This document shows, piece after piece, positions 23,276-35,232 of a stretch of 64,000 bases of DNA. Position 1 is the stretch's first letter, and every line of letters begins with the position of its first letter. A program made the position numbers and the translations under genes. The notes beneath the pieces are model-generated. The model searched no databases. It had not been told where the DNA came from and saw nothing but the letters and a program-made list of their open reading frames with translations. The stretch comes from Isochrysis galbana (taxonomy: Eukaryota; Haptophyta; Isochrysidales; Isochrysidaceae). The DNA lies in assembly GCA_018136815.1 (NCBI GenBank), contig CM030935.1, positions 5,928,351-5,992,350 on the forward strand, in the 5' to 3' direction.

Positions 23276-24350
23276 GCGCTAGCTGTGATCTGTGATGTGC
23301 TCTTGTGGCTTGTGCTTGTGCGGCCTTGTGTGCCCGTGTGTCTTGTGCGTGTGGTCTTGGTGTAATTGGCACGCATTAGAGCATCAGTGAATCCGAGATC
23401 AAAGAGATATAGATATAGGTCTTTATTCTAGCGAGATCTATTATCTCATTATCCTATCTGTACCCTCGTCCACTGTCCACGAGGCCACATGCCGCGCGGA
23501 AAAGCATCGGGGCCCGCCGCGGCGACGCTTAAGCAAATTCCGATTCGAAATAAGGCCGAAATTAGACCCTTCGAAGCTCGAAATTTGCTCCAACCTCATC
23601 GAAATTTCGAATCGAAATAAGGGTGGTTTTGGATCGAAACTCTGGCCGGAGCCAATTTGTTTTCACGTATCATATGTGGAGTATGGCATAGTATATAGTA
23701 TGATTAGAACAATACTTAGGATACGTGCGAAAATTTATGTTGACCGAAAGGTGGCAATACTACTATGGATATGGATATGAGGGCGCGTGGAGCGTGGAAA
23801 CAATACTTAAGGCGCGCCGCTGAGTGCGATGCAGGCTTCCGCAGATCGATCATTGTGTTGTCATTGGTTCCATGTGAACTAGATTTCTATGTTGACAATG
23901 ACAGCACAATGATCGATCTAGTTCACATGGTGACAATGACAGCACATCTCATTGGTTCACATGTGGAGACACCCTGTCAGAGTTTTTTCTTGTCCTAGTT
24001 TAATCCTAGTGCTGAGGGACCGTGCCTCATCGGCAACGGAGCCCCTACCCCGCGATGGGGGTGTGCGCGGTTGGTGCATGGCTCGTCCGGTGTATGTGGC
24101 TAGGGATGCTAGCCAACAAGACCTCTTACAAGACTACAATTTCTAACGTGGTACCCCCGCCGAGCCGCCGAGAGACCACCACAACTTCTACAACAAGAAA
24201 ACTCTGACACACCCTTAGCTCTACTCTACTCCTACATAGCCGTCCCGATAGAGTAGAGTAGCTATGATAGCTATCGGGGGGGTCGTTGGCTCCTGGGGGG
24301 TAACAGACACGCATGGACATAAACTGCACGGAGCTCTCTCTCTCGTGAGG
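23276..24350. other. Intergenic; contains a large imperfect inverted repeat (23842-23965)
   Basis: No gene is supported. Two FRs of A/T-rich repeat resemble other dispersed fragments (GGCCGGAGCCAA near 23645, compare 34425). The inverted repeat is described under findings. Confidence 0.5.
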
Positions 24351-26830
24351 ATGGGGGGAGCGCCGAGCCGTCGAAGCACCCCAAGCCCGTCCAGTGCCGC
24401 GCCCAGCCGTCTCGATGCCGCATCGGCCGAATCGGCGATCCAGACGCTGCGAGGGAGCGGTACGTCAGCTGAGTGCGCACAGGCGGCAGAGAGGCTCCGA
24501 GTCCTCGCTCGGGACGGCGAGGCCAAGGTGGCGATCGCGCAGGCAGGGGGCATCGGTCCACTCATCGCGCTGCTGGGCGACGGTACGCCTGCCGGCAGGG
24601 AGGCGGCAGCGGCGACACTGAGAAATTTGGCTACCAACAACGACAACCAGCTGACGATCGCGAAGATGGGTGGCATCAGTCCACTCATCGCGCTGCTCGG
24701 CAACGGCGCGCCCGGCGGCAGGGAGCAGGCGGCCGCGGCACTGAAAAATCTGGCCGCGGATAATGTTGAGAACAAGGTGGCGATCGCGCAGGGGGGGGGC
24801 TTCCTCAACTCATTGCACTGCTCGGCCACGGCACGGCTGCCGGCAGGGAGCAGGCGGCATGGGCACTGAGAAATCTGGCTTCCTATGGTGACAACAAGGT
24901 GGCGATTGCGCGGGCGGGGGGCATTGACCCGCTCATAGCGCTGCTCAGCGACGGCACGCCTGCTGGGAGGGAAGCGGCGGCATGGGCACTAAAAAATCTG
25001 GCTTCCGATGGTGACAACAAGGTGGCGATCGCGCAGGCAGGGGGCATCGGTCCACTCATCGCGCTGCTTGGCGACGGCACGCCTGCCGGCAGGGAGGCGG
25101 CAGCAGCGACACTGAGAAATTTGGCTACCAACAACGACAACCAGCTGACGATCGCGAAGATGGGCGGCATCAGTCCACTCATCGCGCTGCTCGGTAACGG
25201 CACGCCCGGCGGCAGGGAGCAGGCGGCCGCGGCACTGAAAAATCTGGCCGCGGATAATGTTGAGAACAAGGTGGCGATCGCGCAGGGGGGGGGGCTTCCT
25301 CAACTCATTGCACTGCTCGGCCACGGCACGGCTGCCGGCAGGGAGCAGGCGGCATGGGCACTGAGAAATCTGGCTTCCTATGGTGACAACAAGGTGGCGA
25401 TTGCGCGGGCGGGGGGCATTGACCCGCTCATAGCGCTGCTCAGCGACGGCACGCCTGCTGGGAGGGAAGCGGCGGCATGGGCACTAAAAAATCTGGCTTC
25501 CGATGGTGACAACAAGGTGGCGATCGCGCAGGCAGGGGGCATCGGTCCACTCATCGCGCTGCTTGGCGACGGCACGCCTGCCGGCAGGGAGGCGGCAGCA
25601 GCGACACTGAGAAATTTGGCTACCAACAACGACAACCAGCTGACGATCGCGAAGATGGGCGGCATCAGTCCACTCATCGCGCTGCTCGGTAACGGCACGC
25701 CCGGCGGCAGGGAGCAGGCGGCCGCGGCACTGAAAAATCTGGCCGCGAATAACGTTGAGAACAAGGTGGCGATTGCCCAGGCGGGCGGCATTGCCCCGCT
25801 CATTGCTTTAAAGCGCAGCGGTACTCCCGGCGGCAAAAAGCAGTCGACGGCTGCGCTGCTTCTCCTCGAAAAGTACACCGACATGAGCGCAGGTGCTCAT
25901 GTGGACGTTTGCAAGGGCGCAGAGCACATGGGAACCGGGCGGGACAGTAGGCTTGTTGTGGCGGCTCCACCCACCGGTGAACCTGAGGCCAAGTTCCAAG
26001 TCCAAAACCTCATCCTTGGTCATGCTGATGAGGCTGCGCTCGGGCTGAACGCCGCGTTGGGCATCGACGAGGAGGATGAGCTCCCGGAGCTACTTGCACT
26101 GAAAGAGAAGGCAATCATCATGGAGTTTCAGCGTCATGGCTCCGCTGAGGACAAGGCGAACTTGAACTATATCTTGGCCTGTCAGGCCAGACAGGAGCCG
26201 CTTCCCGAGCATATTCGCCAACAAATTGAAAGTGGTAAGTATCATGGCGGGGCGATCGCGGGCGAAGATTTTGACGTAGGGCATGATGGCATGCGCTTTG
26301 ACGACTTCGTCAACCATGAGCACAGCCGCCTCGCACGACTAGGCCGTGCGCACGTCCTTGCACTCCGTCTGTACACGTCGACGTCTTACCCTTGCTTCAA
26401 TAAGCATCTACGCCAACGCACTCAGCCACATCCATTCAAGATGTCCGTCTATTATCTCTCCGACGGCGTGAAGAAGCTGCGCTCAGTGGCGGCCAAGACA
26501 GACAAAGACTTTGCCAAAGAGGTGAGCCTATGGCGCGGCATGCAGAACATGGCTTTGGCTGACGACTTCCGGCACAATGGAGGCACAGAGCTTGCGCCGA
26601 TGTCCACCTCTCACTCAAAGAGTGTTGCTGCAAAATACGCGATGTCGGCCACTCCACTTATCTTCCACTTCAGGGCGCGTGCCCTCGGCAAAGGTGTGTC
26701 CATTGGCTTCTTGTCCCTCTACCCAAAGGAGGAGGAGTACCTATACCCGCCTCTCACATACTTGTCGTATGTGGGGGATGAGGAGGACGGAGGGTTTAAT
26801 ATCGTGGAGGTTCAGCCTATGATGCCGTAA
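24351..26830 (+). CDS. Armadillo-repeat protein with C-terminal R-S-E ADP-ribosyltransferase domain (frameshifted in a G run)
   Basis: Probable NAD-dependent mono-ADP-ribosyltransferase. From the ATG at 24351 the frame covers a Ser/Pro-rich leader and armadillo repeats of 41-42 residues (VAIAQAGGIGPLIALLGDG type); it breaks at a G run (24791-24799, nine G). The equivalent run in the next unit (25285-25294) has ten G and stays in frame, so the downstream frame (from 24899) continues the same array. Eleven repeats in all, then a linker and an ART domain: R of SLWRGM (codon 26534), STS of PMSTSHSK, and the E-x-E region of YPKEEEYLYPPLTYL. With one extra base the product would be about 826 residues. 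No signal peptide or membrane helix. The break may be a sequencing error in a homopolymer, a real mutation, or programmed; similar domain pairs are scaffold plus enzyme. Confidence 0.78.
24780..25770 (+). repeat. 495-bp higher-order tandem duplication of four armadillo repeats
   Basis: The segment beginning GTGGCGATTGCGCGGGC at 24899 recurs at 25394, exactly 495 bp later, and the copies are almost identical at the nucleotide level, including silent sites. A third, incomplete unit precedes it (from about 24529). One unit encodes repeats of 41+41+42+41 residues. Confidence 0.9.
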
Positions 26831-27219
26831 GCATTTGAAACGTGTTGCGGGTAGGGGAAGTGGTATTTTGCAAGGTGCGCTATTCATAGGAGCACGCTAA
26901 TCTCTGAATAGGTCCCTTGACATTTTGACTTCAATTGTCAATTATGTATTATGGTCTTTTCTTTTTGCGCGCACCTCGTTGAAGTACCCTCCACCGTGAG
27001 ATTGCGAGGTCTCGTGTTCGTGTTGAGCACGTATGCCACCGAGAGTGGGGACAGAGGACGGCGTTTTATTAGCTCTTTACTACCGGGCCGAAGCACCGAA
27101 ACAAGTGCTTCACCGCACATGTTTTGTACGGCGGCTCATGGCTCATGGGGGGGAGAGCTTTTACGAGAAATATTGGACGCTCGAAACACAAGAACAAAGG
27201 CCGGAGTCATTTTCGGCCG
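26831..27219. other. 3' flank of the ART gene, no gene seen
   Basis: AT-richer sequence with no supported ORF; presumably 3' UTR and spacer. Confidence 0.5.
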
Positions 27220-27600
27220 AGGCGTGTCAGAGCAAGGCTCATCTCACTCTTGGAGATTGCCTGCGAGGGCGCGCCGGCAGCTAGCGCGGAATGCGGTTCT
27301 TGCGGGGAGCTCATGGTGGAGCTTTCCTCGGGGTTGACTACGGGCATGGTGATCGACGCACGACGCATGACGCACGGAGGGCGCGGAAGTGTGGAAGGAG
27401 GCTTGTGGGAGGTGGTGGCAGGCGACTGGGGGTGGCTCAGGCGCGTGCTTGGCTTGTATTGACTCGTTGACTCGGGGTATAGACTCGGGAACTCGGGGGA
27501 CTCGCTTGGGAACACGGAGGGACTCGACGAAGTCGCTACAAAATCACTCACGAAAAACCCAAAACCCCAACGACCTTGGGCTCAGAAAACTAACGTAAAC
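27220..27600 (-). mobile_element. Retroelement fragment, gag-like ORF segment B
   Basis: Closely matches 33315-33650 and, less well, 61060-61600. The minus strand carries a Ser/Pro-rich open frame (ATSSSPSVFPSESPEF, PRPPCVMRRASITMPVV). At 33.3-34.0 kb this segment follows segment A (the leader/gag start) without a break, so both belong to one element family. It starts near GTTTACGTTAGT (27598-27587). Confidence 0.6.
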
Positions 27601-28179
27601 ACTACGGAATCATACGATAAACAAACCCTCCGCCGCGGGGGGGGGGGGGCGAGGGACCGAGGGCACGGCGGGGCAGCGTGGGAGGGCGCGAGGCCAATCT
27701 CGGAGCGAGATCGCGTCCTTTCCCTCGCGGAGCGCAGAGAGACCGGAGACACGCGAGAAGCCGATCGCCCAATGTTTCCGGTGGGGCGATGGTGAGACTG
27801 TGCTTCCATCTTCGCAGTTTGTCGCTGCAGCACTTCAGCAAATCCGGGAGTGCGCAACGCTACCCCTTCGCCGTCTGAAGGAGCCTAGGCCCCAGACATG
27901 ACCATGAATGCAAGCCAGGGCGCTCAGATGACCCGCCCGCCCGCTCCCGGGCTCTGCCGGGGTCTCTGCAGGGCCTGCAGGGACATCTTCACCTGCGTCT
28001 TCACCTGCGTCGGCGTGCGGCATCGGCCAGCGGCTCAGTGCAGGTGCGCATCTTCCCAGTTGGAAAATTTTTTTATTCTCTCCCTCGCTGGCGCTCCGCG
28101 TCCTTGCAGGTCGACTGGAGCTGGCTTGGGGGTCCTGATCAGGGCGGCCCAGGGGGGGGAGGGGTTGGTCAAAGCGATA
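27601..28179. other. No gene supported
   Basis: G-rich stretch at 27637-27651, then G/C-rich sequence with short overlapping ORFs on both strands and tandem TGCRGG/CACCTGCGTCT motifs near 27970-28010. Nothing recognisable. Confidence 0.4.
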
Positions 28180-28378
28180 GGCTGGCCACGACAGGCGAGG
28201 GTGGGCGAGTCAGGCGGGCCTGTGAGGACAGGATGGGTCAGCAGGGCAGTGTGCTCCTGGCAAGTCATCAGGCATGCCAGGAGGGTGGGTGGTTCCTCTC
28301 CTAGAGCAAGGGAGGAGTGGAGAGAGGGGGGGGGGCTCGTGCCCCCCCATGGGCGAACTAAGTATAAACTTAGTTGAC
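28180..28378 (-). mobile_element. LINE-like 5' fragment (CGCCCATGG class) with intact hairpin
   Basis: Read on the minus strand: CAACTAAGT TTAT ACTTAG, then TTCGCCC and an ATG at 28352. About 200 bp match 14920-15124. The hairpin stem of six pairs is perfect. Confidence 0.65.
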
Positions 28379-29139
28379 CGTTATTTTAGTAGTAGTATTA
28401 TATCACTGTGCTTGGCAGCCAACGAGACTGTTCGGTGCTAACAACGGGTCATATCCTTCGAAATCGCCGCCGATGCCCATTTGTCGCTGCCAAGCTAGCT
28501 GTTCCTCGATGCAAGTTCAAGTTCACTTCTAGACTGAGCTGAAAGTTGAATCGTGCGCCTAACTGTCCGGCCGACCTACTTACTCGTACTTGTGCACATG
28601 TACTAAGGCTTGACAACAACGGACAACGCAAAACCTATCGCATCGGCCAACCAACAAGGCACCTACCTGCCCGGAGAGAGATCGAGAAATTCCTAGGGGC
28701 TCTACAGAGCGGGTTTCGAAAATGCAGGACATGAGCAGTGCGGTATGGGCAACATGGGAGAACAGGAAGAGACAAGGAGAAGACTGGACGCACTCAACCA
28801 ATGTACCTCAAGCCCCTCCGCCGGAAAGCTGCAGCGTAAGAGGTGATTGTCGAGAGCACGAGCATGCGCATGCCCGGAGTCCACAATGCGATAGTGCGGC
28901 ATGATGCCAAGACACAAATCGCCATCTCACGACACCTGGCCTTCGACAAGCCACGACCTCCTATGTATCACACCCGCAGTATAGATCTGGCTTACGCCCT
29001 CCCTCAAGGCGCGGAGGGGCAATCATAGCGACGCAAAGCGTGCAGCTTCTGTGCAGCAGATGCCATGTAGGCGCGCGCGGGCGGGAAGAGGCGGGAGGGG
29101 GGTGACGGATATAAACTCCACTGTAGAGGCCCACCGTCA
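28379..29139. other. Intergenic 3' of the transporter, no gene seen
   Basis: Only short ORFs without family features. It presumably holds the 3' UTR of the transporter gene. Confidence 0.5.
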
Positions 29140-31970
29140 TTACTTAAAGGATTCTATGATGTCTCGGAGGGCGGTGAACGTCCCTAGGCACATGACGAAG
29201 AAGCTAAATATGATGACCCAAATGGCAAGAAACAAGGATCCGCAGCGGAGCGGAGCGATCGCCCTGGAGGCAGCTAATTTGAGCTGCGAGGTACAAGGAG
29301 GACGAGGATGGGAAAGGGGCTACAAGTCAAGCACGCGGGTGGCACATGACGATCCTGATCTAACGGGCGCGTGCGATGGAAGCACAACGGCGGCCAATCG
29401 GGTATGCATTGGGGCTACGCCACCTGCATAATGAAAGGGAAAGCTGTAATCGTAGTGGTGGTCAAGGCGCCGGTCAGTGCGACGAGCATCTGTACGTCTG
29501 GGAGCACGAGGATTATGCACGCGCAACCGAAGACGATGAAGGTGCGGATGAGGTATGTATGCCACCAACGATACGACTCAAACCCAACGTGAGAGCAGCA
29601 AGCTTGCTCTATAGCGGGCATCGCGGGCGCCAGTTGCAACGGGAAGCTGCACAGTACCGCCGCCGCCACGGCGCCATTCAAAACCTGTGGAACCAATGGT
29701 GGCCTCCGGGTGAGAACCCATTGTCGGACATCGTACCCCGACACCCGGAGCGGATGGCCGGAAAGCGCGCTCGCCTGGAGTGTGGGGGAGTGCGGGTACT
29801 CCATCGCCAAATAGGCAACGACGGAGCCAGAAGCATGCGGGAACGCACGGCCGCACACGGTACCTGAGGGCCGGCCGGCAGGCGCGGATTCACGAGCGAC
29901 GGGACAGCCGCATGAGTGGCGCAATGCACGCGACGGCGCTCGTATTGGGTCGGCTTGGCGAGCTCGCATGCTACATAAGGGCGGGCTCACCAATGATCGC
30001 AAAGATCAGGACTACCGTTGACATGGCAGTAACCACGAGCTCCTCATATCCGAAGCAGCTCGATGCCTTGGCCGCTCGCACGCTCAGCGAGTTTTCAATG
30101 GGCAAGACCAGCGCGATTCCCTCGAAGGCGTAGAATACGGCGCCCAAAAAGACGGGCACCTGCGAGCAACGTTTTAAGACGGCGGAGTAGAGTCGTGCGA
30201 GTGCAAAGGGGGCGGGGGAGGGGTTGTACGAGGCGTAGATCGGGCATGAGCAGTGGGCACCCCGACCAACCTTCATCGGGTTGTTCGGCCATACGACCGG
30301 CTCAACCTCGGGACTGGTCGCATTGAGCGAGGCGCCATGAGGCCCGAGCGAAGGCTGCGAAAGGACGTCGATCGCCTTGATGACGGATCCGAGGATGGCC
30401 GAGAGGATGGCGATATTACCTACGGAGCTAGGCCCGAGTATGAGCCTCATGCGCCGATGCGTGTGGGCCGAGACTCCGCGCTCCTTGCAGATGCGCGCGG
30501 GAAAACGAGCACCGCTAGGGCGAAGCGAGTGCACAGACCCGGGAGCGAGAGCGGCAATAGGGAGGCGATCTTCGTTATGAAGGCGCACGGCAAGACCACT
30601 GCAGACACGACCAAGACGGTGGAGAGCGTCGGCGCGCCATTCTCGCAAGCCAGTGCGGGCACCTGCACACACAAGCAGAGTGAGCGTTAGCACAGCACTC
30701 GCGGCCGAAGTTGCGAGCCCCAATGCCCACACGGAAAGGTGTCATGGGCATGAAGTGCGCCGTGGCGCCCTCACCGCGCACGCCGCCTCTGAGAGAACTC
30801 CAAAGTAGACGAGAGCCACGCCGAGCTGGAGGCACACGATGCATGTCTCCAGAAGTCGCCGGCCGATGGGCCCAAAGGCGTAGAAGGCGACGTCCTCAAA
30901 GGTCTGCGCAGGCTTGCCTACAGTCGAGTGATGCCATGGATGGATTAACTGCTCGGCCGGGGGTCCAGGTGCGCACGTGCGACACGGCGGCGCCGCGGGG
31001 CCCGGCGTGCCTGAGATGTTCAGCCTGCGCTTGAGCCCGACCAACACCAGGAGGCCGCAAATGCCAGGAATGCAGACCATGAGCAAGCCGGCGATCCCGA
31101 TAAAGGGCCCAACCTGCGCGGAGCGTGGCGCTCGGTAGGCTGTGACGGGGGTGCGGAGTGCGAGCGCAAGGTTGCCCCCGCCCGGGCCGCCCACTTCAGT
31201 CTGCCGCCCACCTGAGCAAACACGCCGGGTAGCGCCAGAGCTCCTGGCCCCAGGTTGCCCCGAAGCTTGTGGACGCCCGCTTGAAGGAGCGAGATGCCTC
31301 CCGAGCGGTTGATCCCCGACATGCTCAGTGGGATGGGGCGGCGCTCGCGCGGTAGGCCGGCGCTCGGCGTCGGCGGCGAGTCCGGATGCAGCACGTAGGC
31401 GTCCGAGCGGACTTCGTCCGAGCCCACCAGCGCGTCCTCCGAGATGGGCGGCAGCCCGCGCCTGCAGGGCAGCCGCGTGAGTGGTGAGGCTCCGCAAGAG
31501 AGTGGCGGAAGGGCGAGAGCATCCCGCGCCCGCGAGTGGACCGAGCCGCATGAGTGCTCAGGCTCTGCCCTGCTGTGGTGTACGGCGAAGCCAGCGGCAG
31601 CGTGGCGCGAGCAAAAGGCGTGGCGAGCGTACGAGGAGGCAAGCAGAATCGACGAGGGGAAAGCAGCGAGGTGCTCGTCGCCCGGGTGCGGCGTGCGGTA
31701 GGCATCGAGTGAGAGGGAGATGGGGATGTGAGCGCGGCGCGCTGCCGGCGTCCCTGTGGGGCCGTGGAAGCTTCTGGAGGAGGCGAGGGCGGTCTGCGGC
31801 GGTGGGTGAGAGCTGTGTGGGGCAGAAGTGTGAGAGAGCGGAGCGGGCGAGGAAGAGGGAGGTTGTGCTTGGTGGGTGGAGGAGGAGAAGAAGGGATCTG
31901 AGGAGTGTGAGCCACTGCGTCCGCTGCTGAGCGCTGTTGGCCTCGCCTCCCACCAGCCGGGAGAGGGCAT
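29140..31970 (-). CDS. AAAP-family amino-acid transporter (Aa_trans)
   Basis: Multi-pass amino-acid/H+ (auxin permease-type) transporter. Long Ser/Pro-rich N-terminus from the ATG at 31970, then HKLRGNLGPGALALPGVFAQ at the end of exon 1 (31970-31212), spliced to VGPFIGIAGLLMVC (exon 2, 31113-31011) and, through a GC donor (GCACGC), to KPAQTFEDVAFYAFG (exon 3 from 30917). Later exons give VPALACENGAPTLSTV (from 30662), SVGNIAILSAILGSV, VFYAFEGIALVLPIENSL, VLNGAVAAAVLCSFPLQL, VALTGALTTTTITAFPFIMQ (to 29424) and the last exon 29283-29140 ending FSFFVMCLGTFTALRDIIESFK. Order and motifs are those of the family. The joins between about 30800 and 29680 are uncertain. Confidence 0.8.
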
Positions 31971-31974
31971 GGCG

Positions 31975-32316
31975 GGAGGGAGGGAAGGGGAGAGAGAGAT
32001 GAGAGAGAGATAGAGGTGAGAGAGATGAGAGAGTTGAGAGAGATGAGAGAGTTGAGAGAGTTGAGAGAGATGAGAGAGAAGAGAAAATGGACGGGGTGTG
32101 AGGGATCGATCGCTGTGATCTGGCGATGAGAGCGCGAAGAGGAGAGGGGGAGGGGCCCCCACTCTCTTCTCTCTCTCTCTCTTCTCTCTCTTTCTCTTCT
32201 CCCTCCCTCTCTCCCTCCCTCCCTCCCTCTCTCTCTCCCTCTCCCTCTCTCTCTCCCCCCCCCCACCCCCTCTCTCTCCGTCTCTCTCTCTCTCTCTCGC
32301 TCGCTCTCTCTCTCCC

Positions 32317-32347
<31 letters not shown>

Positions 32348-32463
32348 CCCTCTTTCCCCCTCACTCTCTCACCCCCTCCCTCCCACTCTCTCTCTCTTTC
32401 TCTATCTTCCTCCCTCTCTCTCTATCTCCCTCTCCCTCTCCCTCCCTCCCTCTCCCTCTCCCT

Positions 32464-32494
<31 letters not shown>

Positions 32495-32510
32495 CCCCCC
32501 CCCCGGCGTG
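31975..32510. repeat. GA/GT-rich then (CT)n low-complexity tract upstream of the transporter
   Basis: GAGAGATGAGAGAGTT repeats on the + strand (31990-32090), followed by CT/CCCT repeats to 32500. The long ORFs across it are compositional artefacts. Confidence 0.85.
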
Positions 32511-33309
32511 ACCACCTCCCTTCGCCACCCAGGAAACACTCCCAACTTTACTTCTTACTTCTGCCTAGGCTCAGCTATTGTATTCTTCTGCTGTCTGTTG
32601 TAGTGTTCAAGTCTCTCTACTCGTACTTTACTTACTCTACGGAGACGACTCTGTCTCCGTGCTGTATTCACAGTGTACGAATACAAAATTCTAACAAAGT
32701 GCTCTTATCCGGGCGCGGTGCGACAAGGACACGGACATAGGACTCACACACAGAGAGACGGAGAGCGTGCTGCTCTGTGCTCTGGGACGGGACACCCCAT
32801 CACAGCGAGCTACCCTTGCCCCCTTAAAGGCCCTTAAGGCAAGAAGCTTCTTCAAGAAGCGTTCATTTGTCCCCACCTCTGCTAGCATGAAGAACCTCCC
32901 CTTCCGTTGCTAGGTCTATTTGTCGCCCGGACATATGTGATCTGCATGTTTTTGTGTTGGTGTTGGGTGACGAGTGACGAGTTGTTACATACAAAGTTGG
33001 TAAGTTGGAAGTTGGTTATGGTAAACCCTTGTATTATGTATTACAAGTTTTGTGTTTTGTATCCGCCTCTTAAGAGTTGAGAGATGCCTGCTGATACCTG
33101 CATACACATATAACCTAAGACAAAAACTGTTCTTGCACTCTGTGCGAACTATCAATAAACTGATTGAGTCACGGATCACGGAGCGCGCTGACGGATTGGA
33201 GGTTACGGATGGGACGGAGGGAACCGGAAGGTACGGAAGGTAGGCGGCGGGAGGCACGGTATTTTGGGCGGGTTGGACGGGCTGATCCACCTCAATGGCG
33301 GGAGGATGG
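32511..33309. other. Intergenic, no gene seen
   Basis: No supported ORF or repeat family. GGGACGGAGG/GGAAGG repeats at 33200-33245 lead into the retroelement fragment. Confidence 0.45.
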
Positions 33310-33966
33310 ATGGCGGGCAGTGTGTCAGAGCAAGGCTGATCTCACTCTTGGAGATTGCCTGTTGCCTGCGAGGGAGCGCCGGCAGCTAGCGCGGAATGCG
33401 GTTCTTGCGGGGAGCTCATGGAGCTTTCCTCGGGGGTGACTACGGGCATGGTGATCGACGCACGACGCATGACGCACGGAGGGCGCGGAAGTGCGGAAGG
33501 AGGCTTGCAGGAGGTGGTGGCAGGCGACTGGGGGTGGCTCAGGCGCGTGCTTGGCTTGTATTGACTCGTTGACTCGGGGTATAGACTCGGGAACTCGGGG
33601 GGACTCGCTTGGGAACACGGTGGGACTCGACGAAGTTGCCACAAAAAGCTCGAGGACACAGAGCTGACGAATTGGGATGGCCCTTAGGGCCTGAGGGCAA
33701 TGAGGAAGGTGGCAAGCCGGCGGCAGGCGCGGCTGAGGAGACGGCTTCGGAGACGATGACGGGCTGAAGCCCGTCAGCAGAGGAAGGCGGGCAGGCGGGC
33801 TTGAGCGAGGGCGAGGACGGCGGCGAGAACGACATGGAACGAGCGGCGAGAGGCTAGGGCGAGTGAGAGGAGGGCTGTGATGGCAGGGGCTGGCGAGGCG
33901 AGGCGAGTTTGTTGGGTACGAGTGTTACGAGAGCGAGAGCGACGAGAGCGAGGCGAAACCCTCACA
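33310..33966 (-). mobile_element. Retroelement fragment: leader/gag start (segment A) joined to segment B
   Basis: Minus strand, 5' to 3': coding-like sequence also found at 52620-52990 (SSPSLKPACPPSSADGLQPV, APAAGLPPSSLPSGPKG), then segment B as at 27.2 kb. This copy shows that A and B are contiguous parts of one element. The reading frame shifts between A and B, so it is not intact. Confidence 0.6.
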
Positions 33967-35032
33967 CGATTGGCAGAAGCTCATGGCCTTGTCCCGATTG
34001 CCATTGAATCAATGTACAGTCACTCAGCGGTAGGTAAAATGCGCGGCAGCGACGGGCGTGGAGGCCAATCACTGTCAGTTCTGAGTGAGAAAGAGGCGCA
34101 AGTTGCGCAACTCTACTTCTCGTTCGCCTTTCGCAAGCAAGCTGGACGTGTGCCAAGCTGGAGTTGACTGGTTGTCGAAAACTGGAGTTGACTGGTTGAA
34201 AAAGAAAACAAATAACCTGACAATAATATGAGAACACTTTGTAATTGTAACAATAGACCAAAAAGAAAACAAATAACCTTGCAATAATAATATTGGGCCT
34301 TGTAATTGTACAGACTGAAAAGAAAACAAATAACCTGGCCCTCTTTTGACGGAACGCGACTTTCGGTCAAAATTTTTATTTCGATGATGGACCCAAATTT
34401 CAAAAAAAAATTCTCGAAATTCTCGCCGGAGCCAACATGATCCAAACCTGCAAGCGCGTCGGAGGGAGGGAAGGGCCGATCCCGGGGCTTCGCCCCCACA
34501 GTAGGGGGTTCTAAGAACTTGTATTTAAGTTTGTTTTTTTGTAACAGTCCTCCAGGTGAGGCGGTTCTATTCTTATTGCTGTTCGAGTTCAAAACTCCAC
34601 GTTGTCCCCCTCTTTTTTGAGAGGAGAGAGCCGAGAGGGGGGAGAAGAAAGAGAAGAAGAAGGCGAAGGAGAAGGAGAAGAAGAGAGGAGGACAGGGGGG
34701 GAAGTAGGCAGAGAGAAGAGGAGAAGAGGAGAAGAGAAGAAGAGGGAAGAGAAGAGAGGCGGCATGAGAGACGGAGAGAGAGAGAAGAGAGGAGGAGGAA
34801 GAAGAGAGAGTGAGAGAATGGAGGGAGGAGAGAAAGACGAGGAGGAGGACAGAGATAGCGTAGAGGAAGGGAGAGAGAGAAACTCAGGGTGAAGTGAGAG
34901 AGAAAGAGAGATGAGGAGAGAAGAGAGAGAAGAGAAAAGAGAGAGGGAGAGGGAGAGAGAGGGAGAGAGGGGGAGAGAGAGAGAGGGAGGGAGGGAGGGA
35001 GAGCTCGCGAGGGGGCGGCAGGTGGACGGCGC
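33967..35032. other. Intergenic: 60-bp tandem repeats (34195-34345) and a GA tract (34620-35010)
   Basis: AAAAGAAAACAAATAACCT occurs three times with ~60-bp spacing, preceded by a duplicated CTGGAGTTGACTGGTTG. Then a hairpin GGGGCTTCGCCCC (34483-34495) and a long purine tract on the + strand ending just before the ATG at 35033. Confidence 0.7.
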
Positions 35033-35232
35033 GTGATGTCGACGGTCGCTCTTCTGGGCTCTCTCGCGCTGTGCTCGGGCTGGTCGGCTCGTGTGCATCC
35101 ACATCGAGCCTCCAAACCACGCGCTACCGTCCCCTACGCCAGCCCCCTCTTCCCGCCCGCGCTGGACGCTCTCTGCAAAGCAGCGAGAGAGGCGGCGCTC
35201 TCCGACTCGGAAGACCCAGCTTCTCCCGGAGG
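35033..35232 (+). CDS. Possible first exon encoding an N-terminal targeting sequence
   Basis: The ATG at 35033 begins MSTVALLGSLALCSGWSARV, a hydrophobic signal-like start, and stays open to a plausible donor (GGATG|GTGCGT at about 35232). It follows a long purine tract as other gene starts here do. It could be the first exon of the gene at 36378-38823, but no connecting exon could be chosen with confidence, and the intervening ORFs on both strands are not convincing. Confidence 0.3.

Noticed and set aside
24351..26830. ART genes as bacterial-type toxins or a toxin-antitoxin system
   Set aside because: No secretion signal, no partner antitoxin or immunity gene, and fusion to eukaryotic scaffolds; a role in cellular signalling is more likely.
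29415..30002. Single long reading frame taken as one transporter exon
   Set aside because: Parts of it (for example the stretch after AYLAME to the VLNGAV start) do not fit the Aa_trans family and are probably intronic, so only the family-like blocks were used.
34483..34495. GGGGCTTCGCCCC as a transcription terminator
   Set aside because: Eukaryotic context with no adjacent gene end; a short G/C hairpin is expected by chance here.
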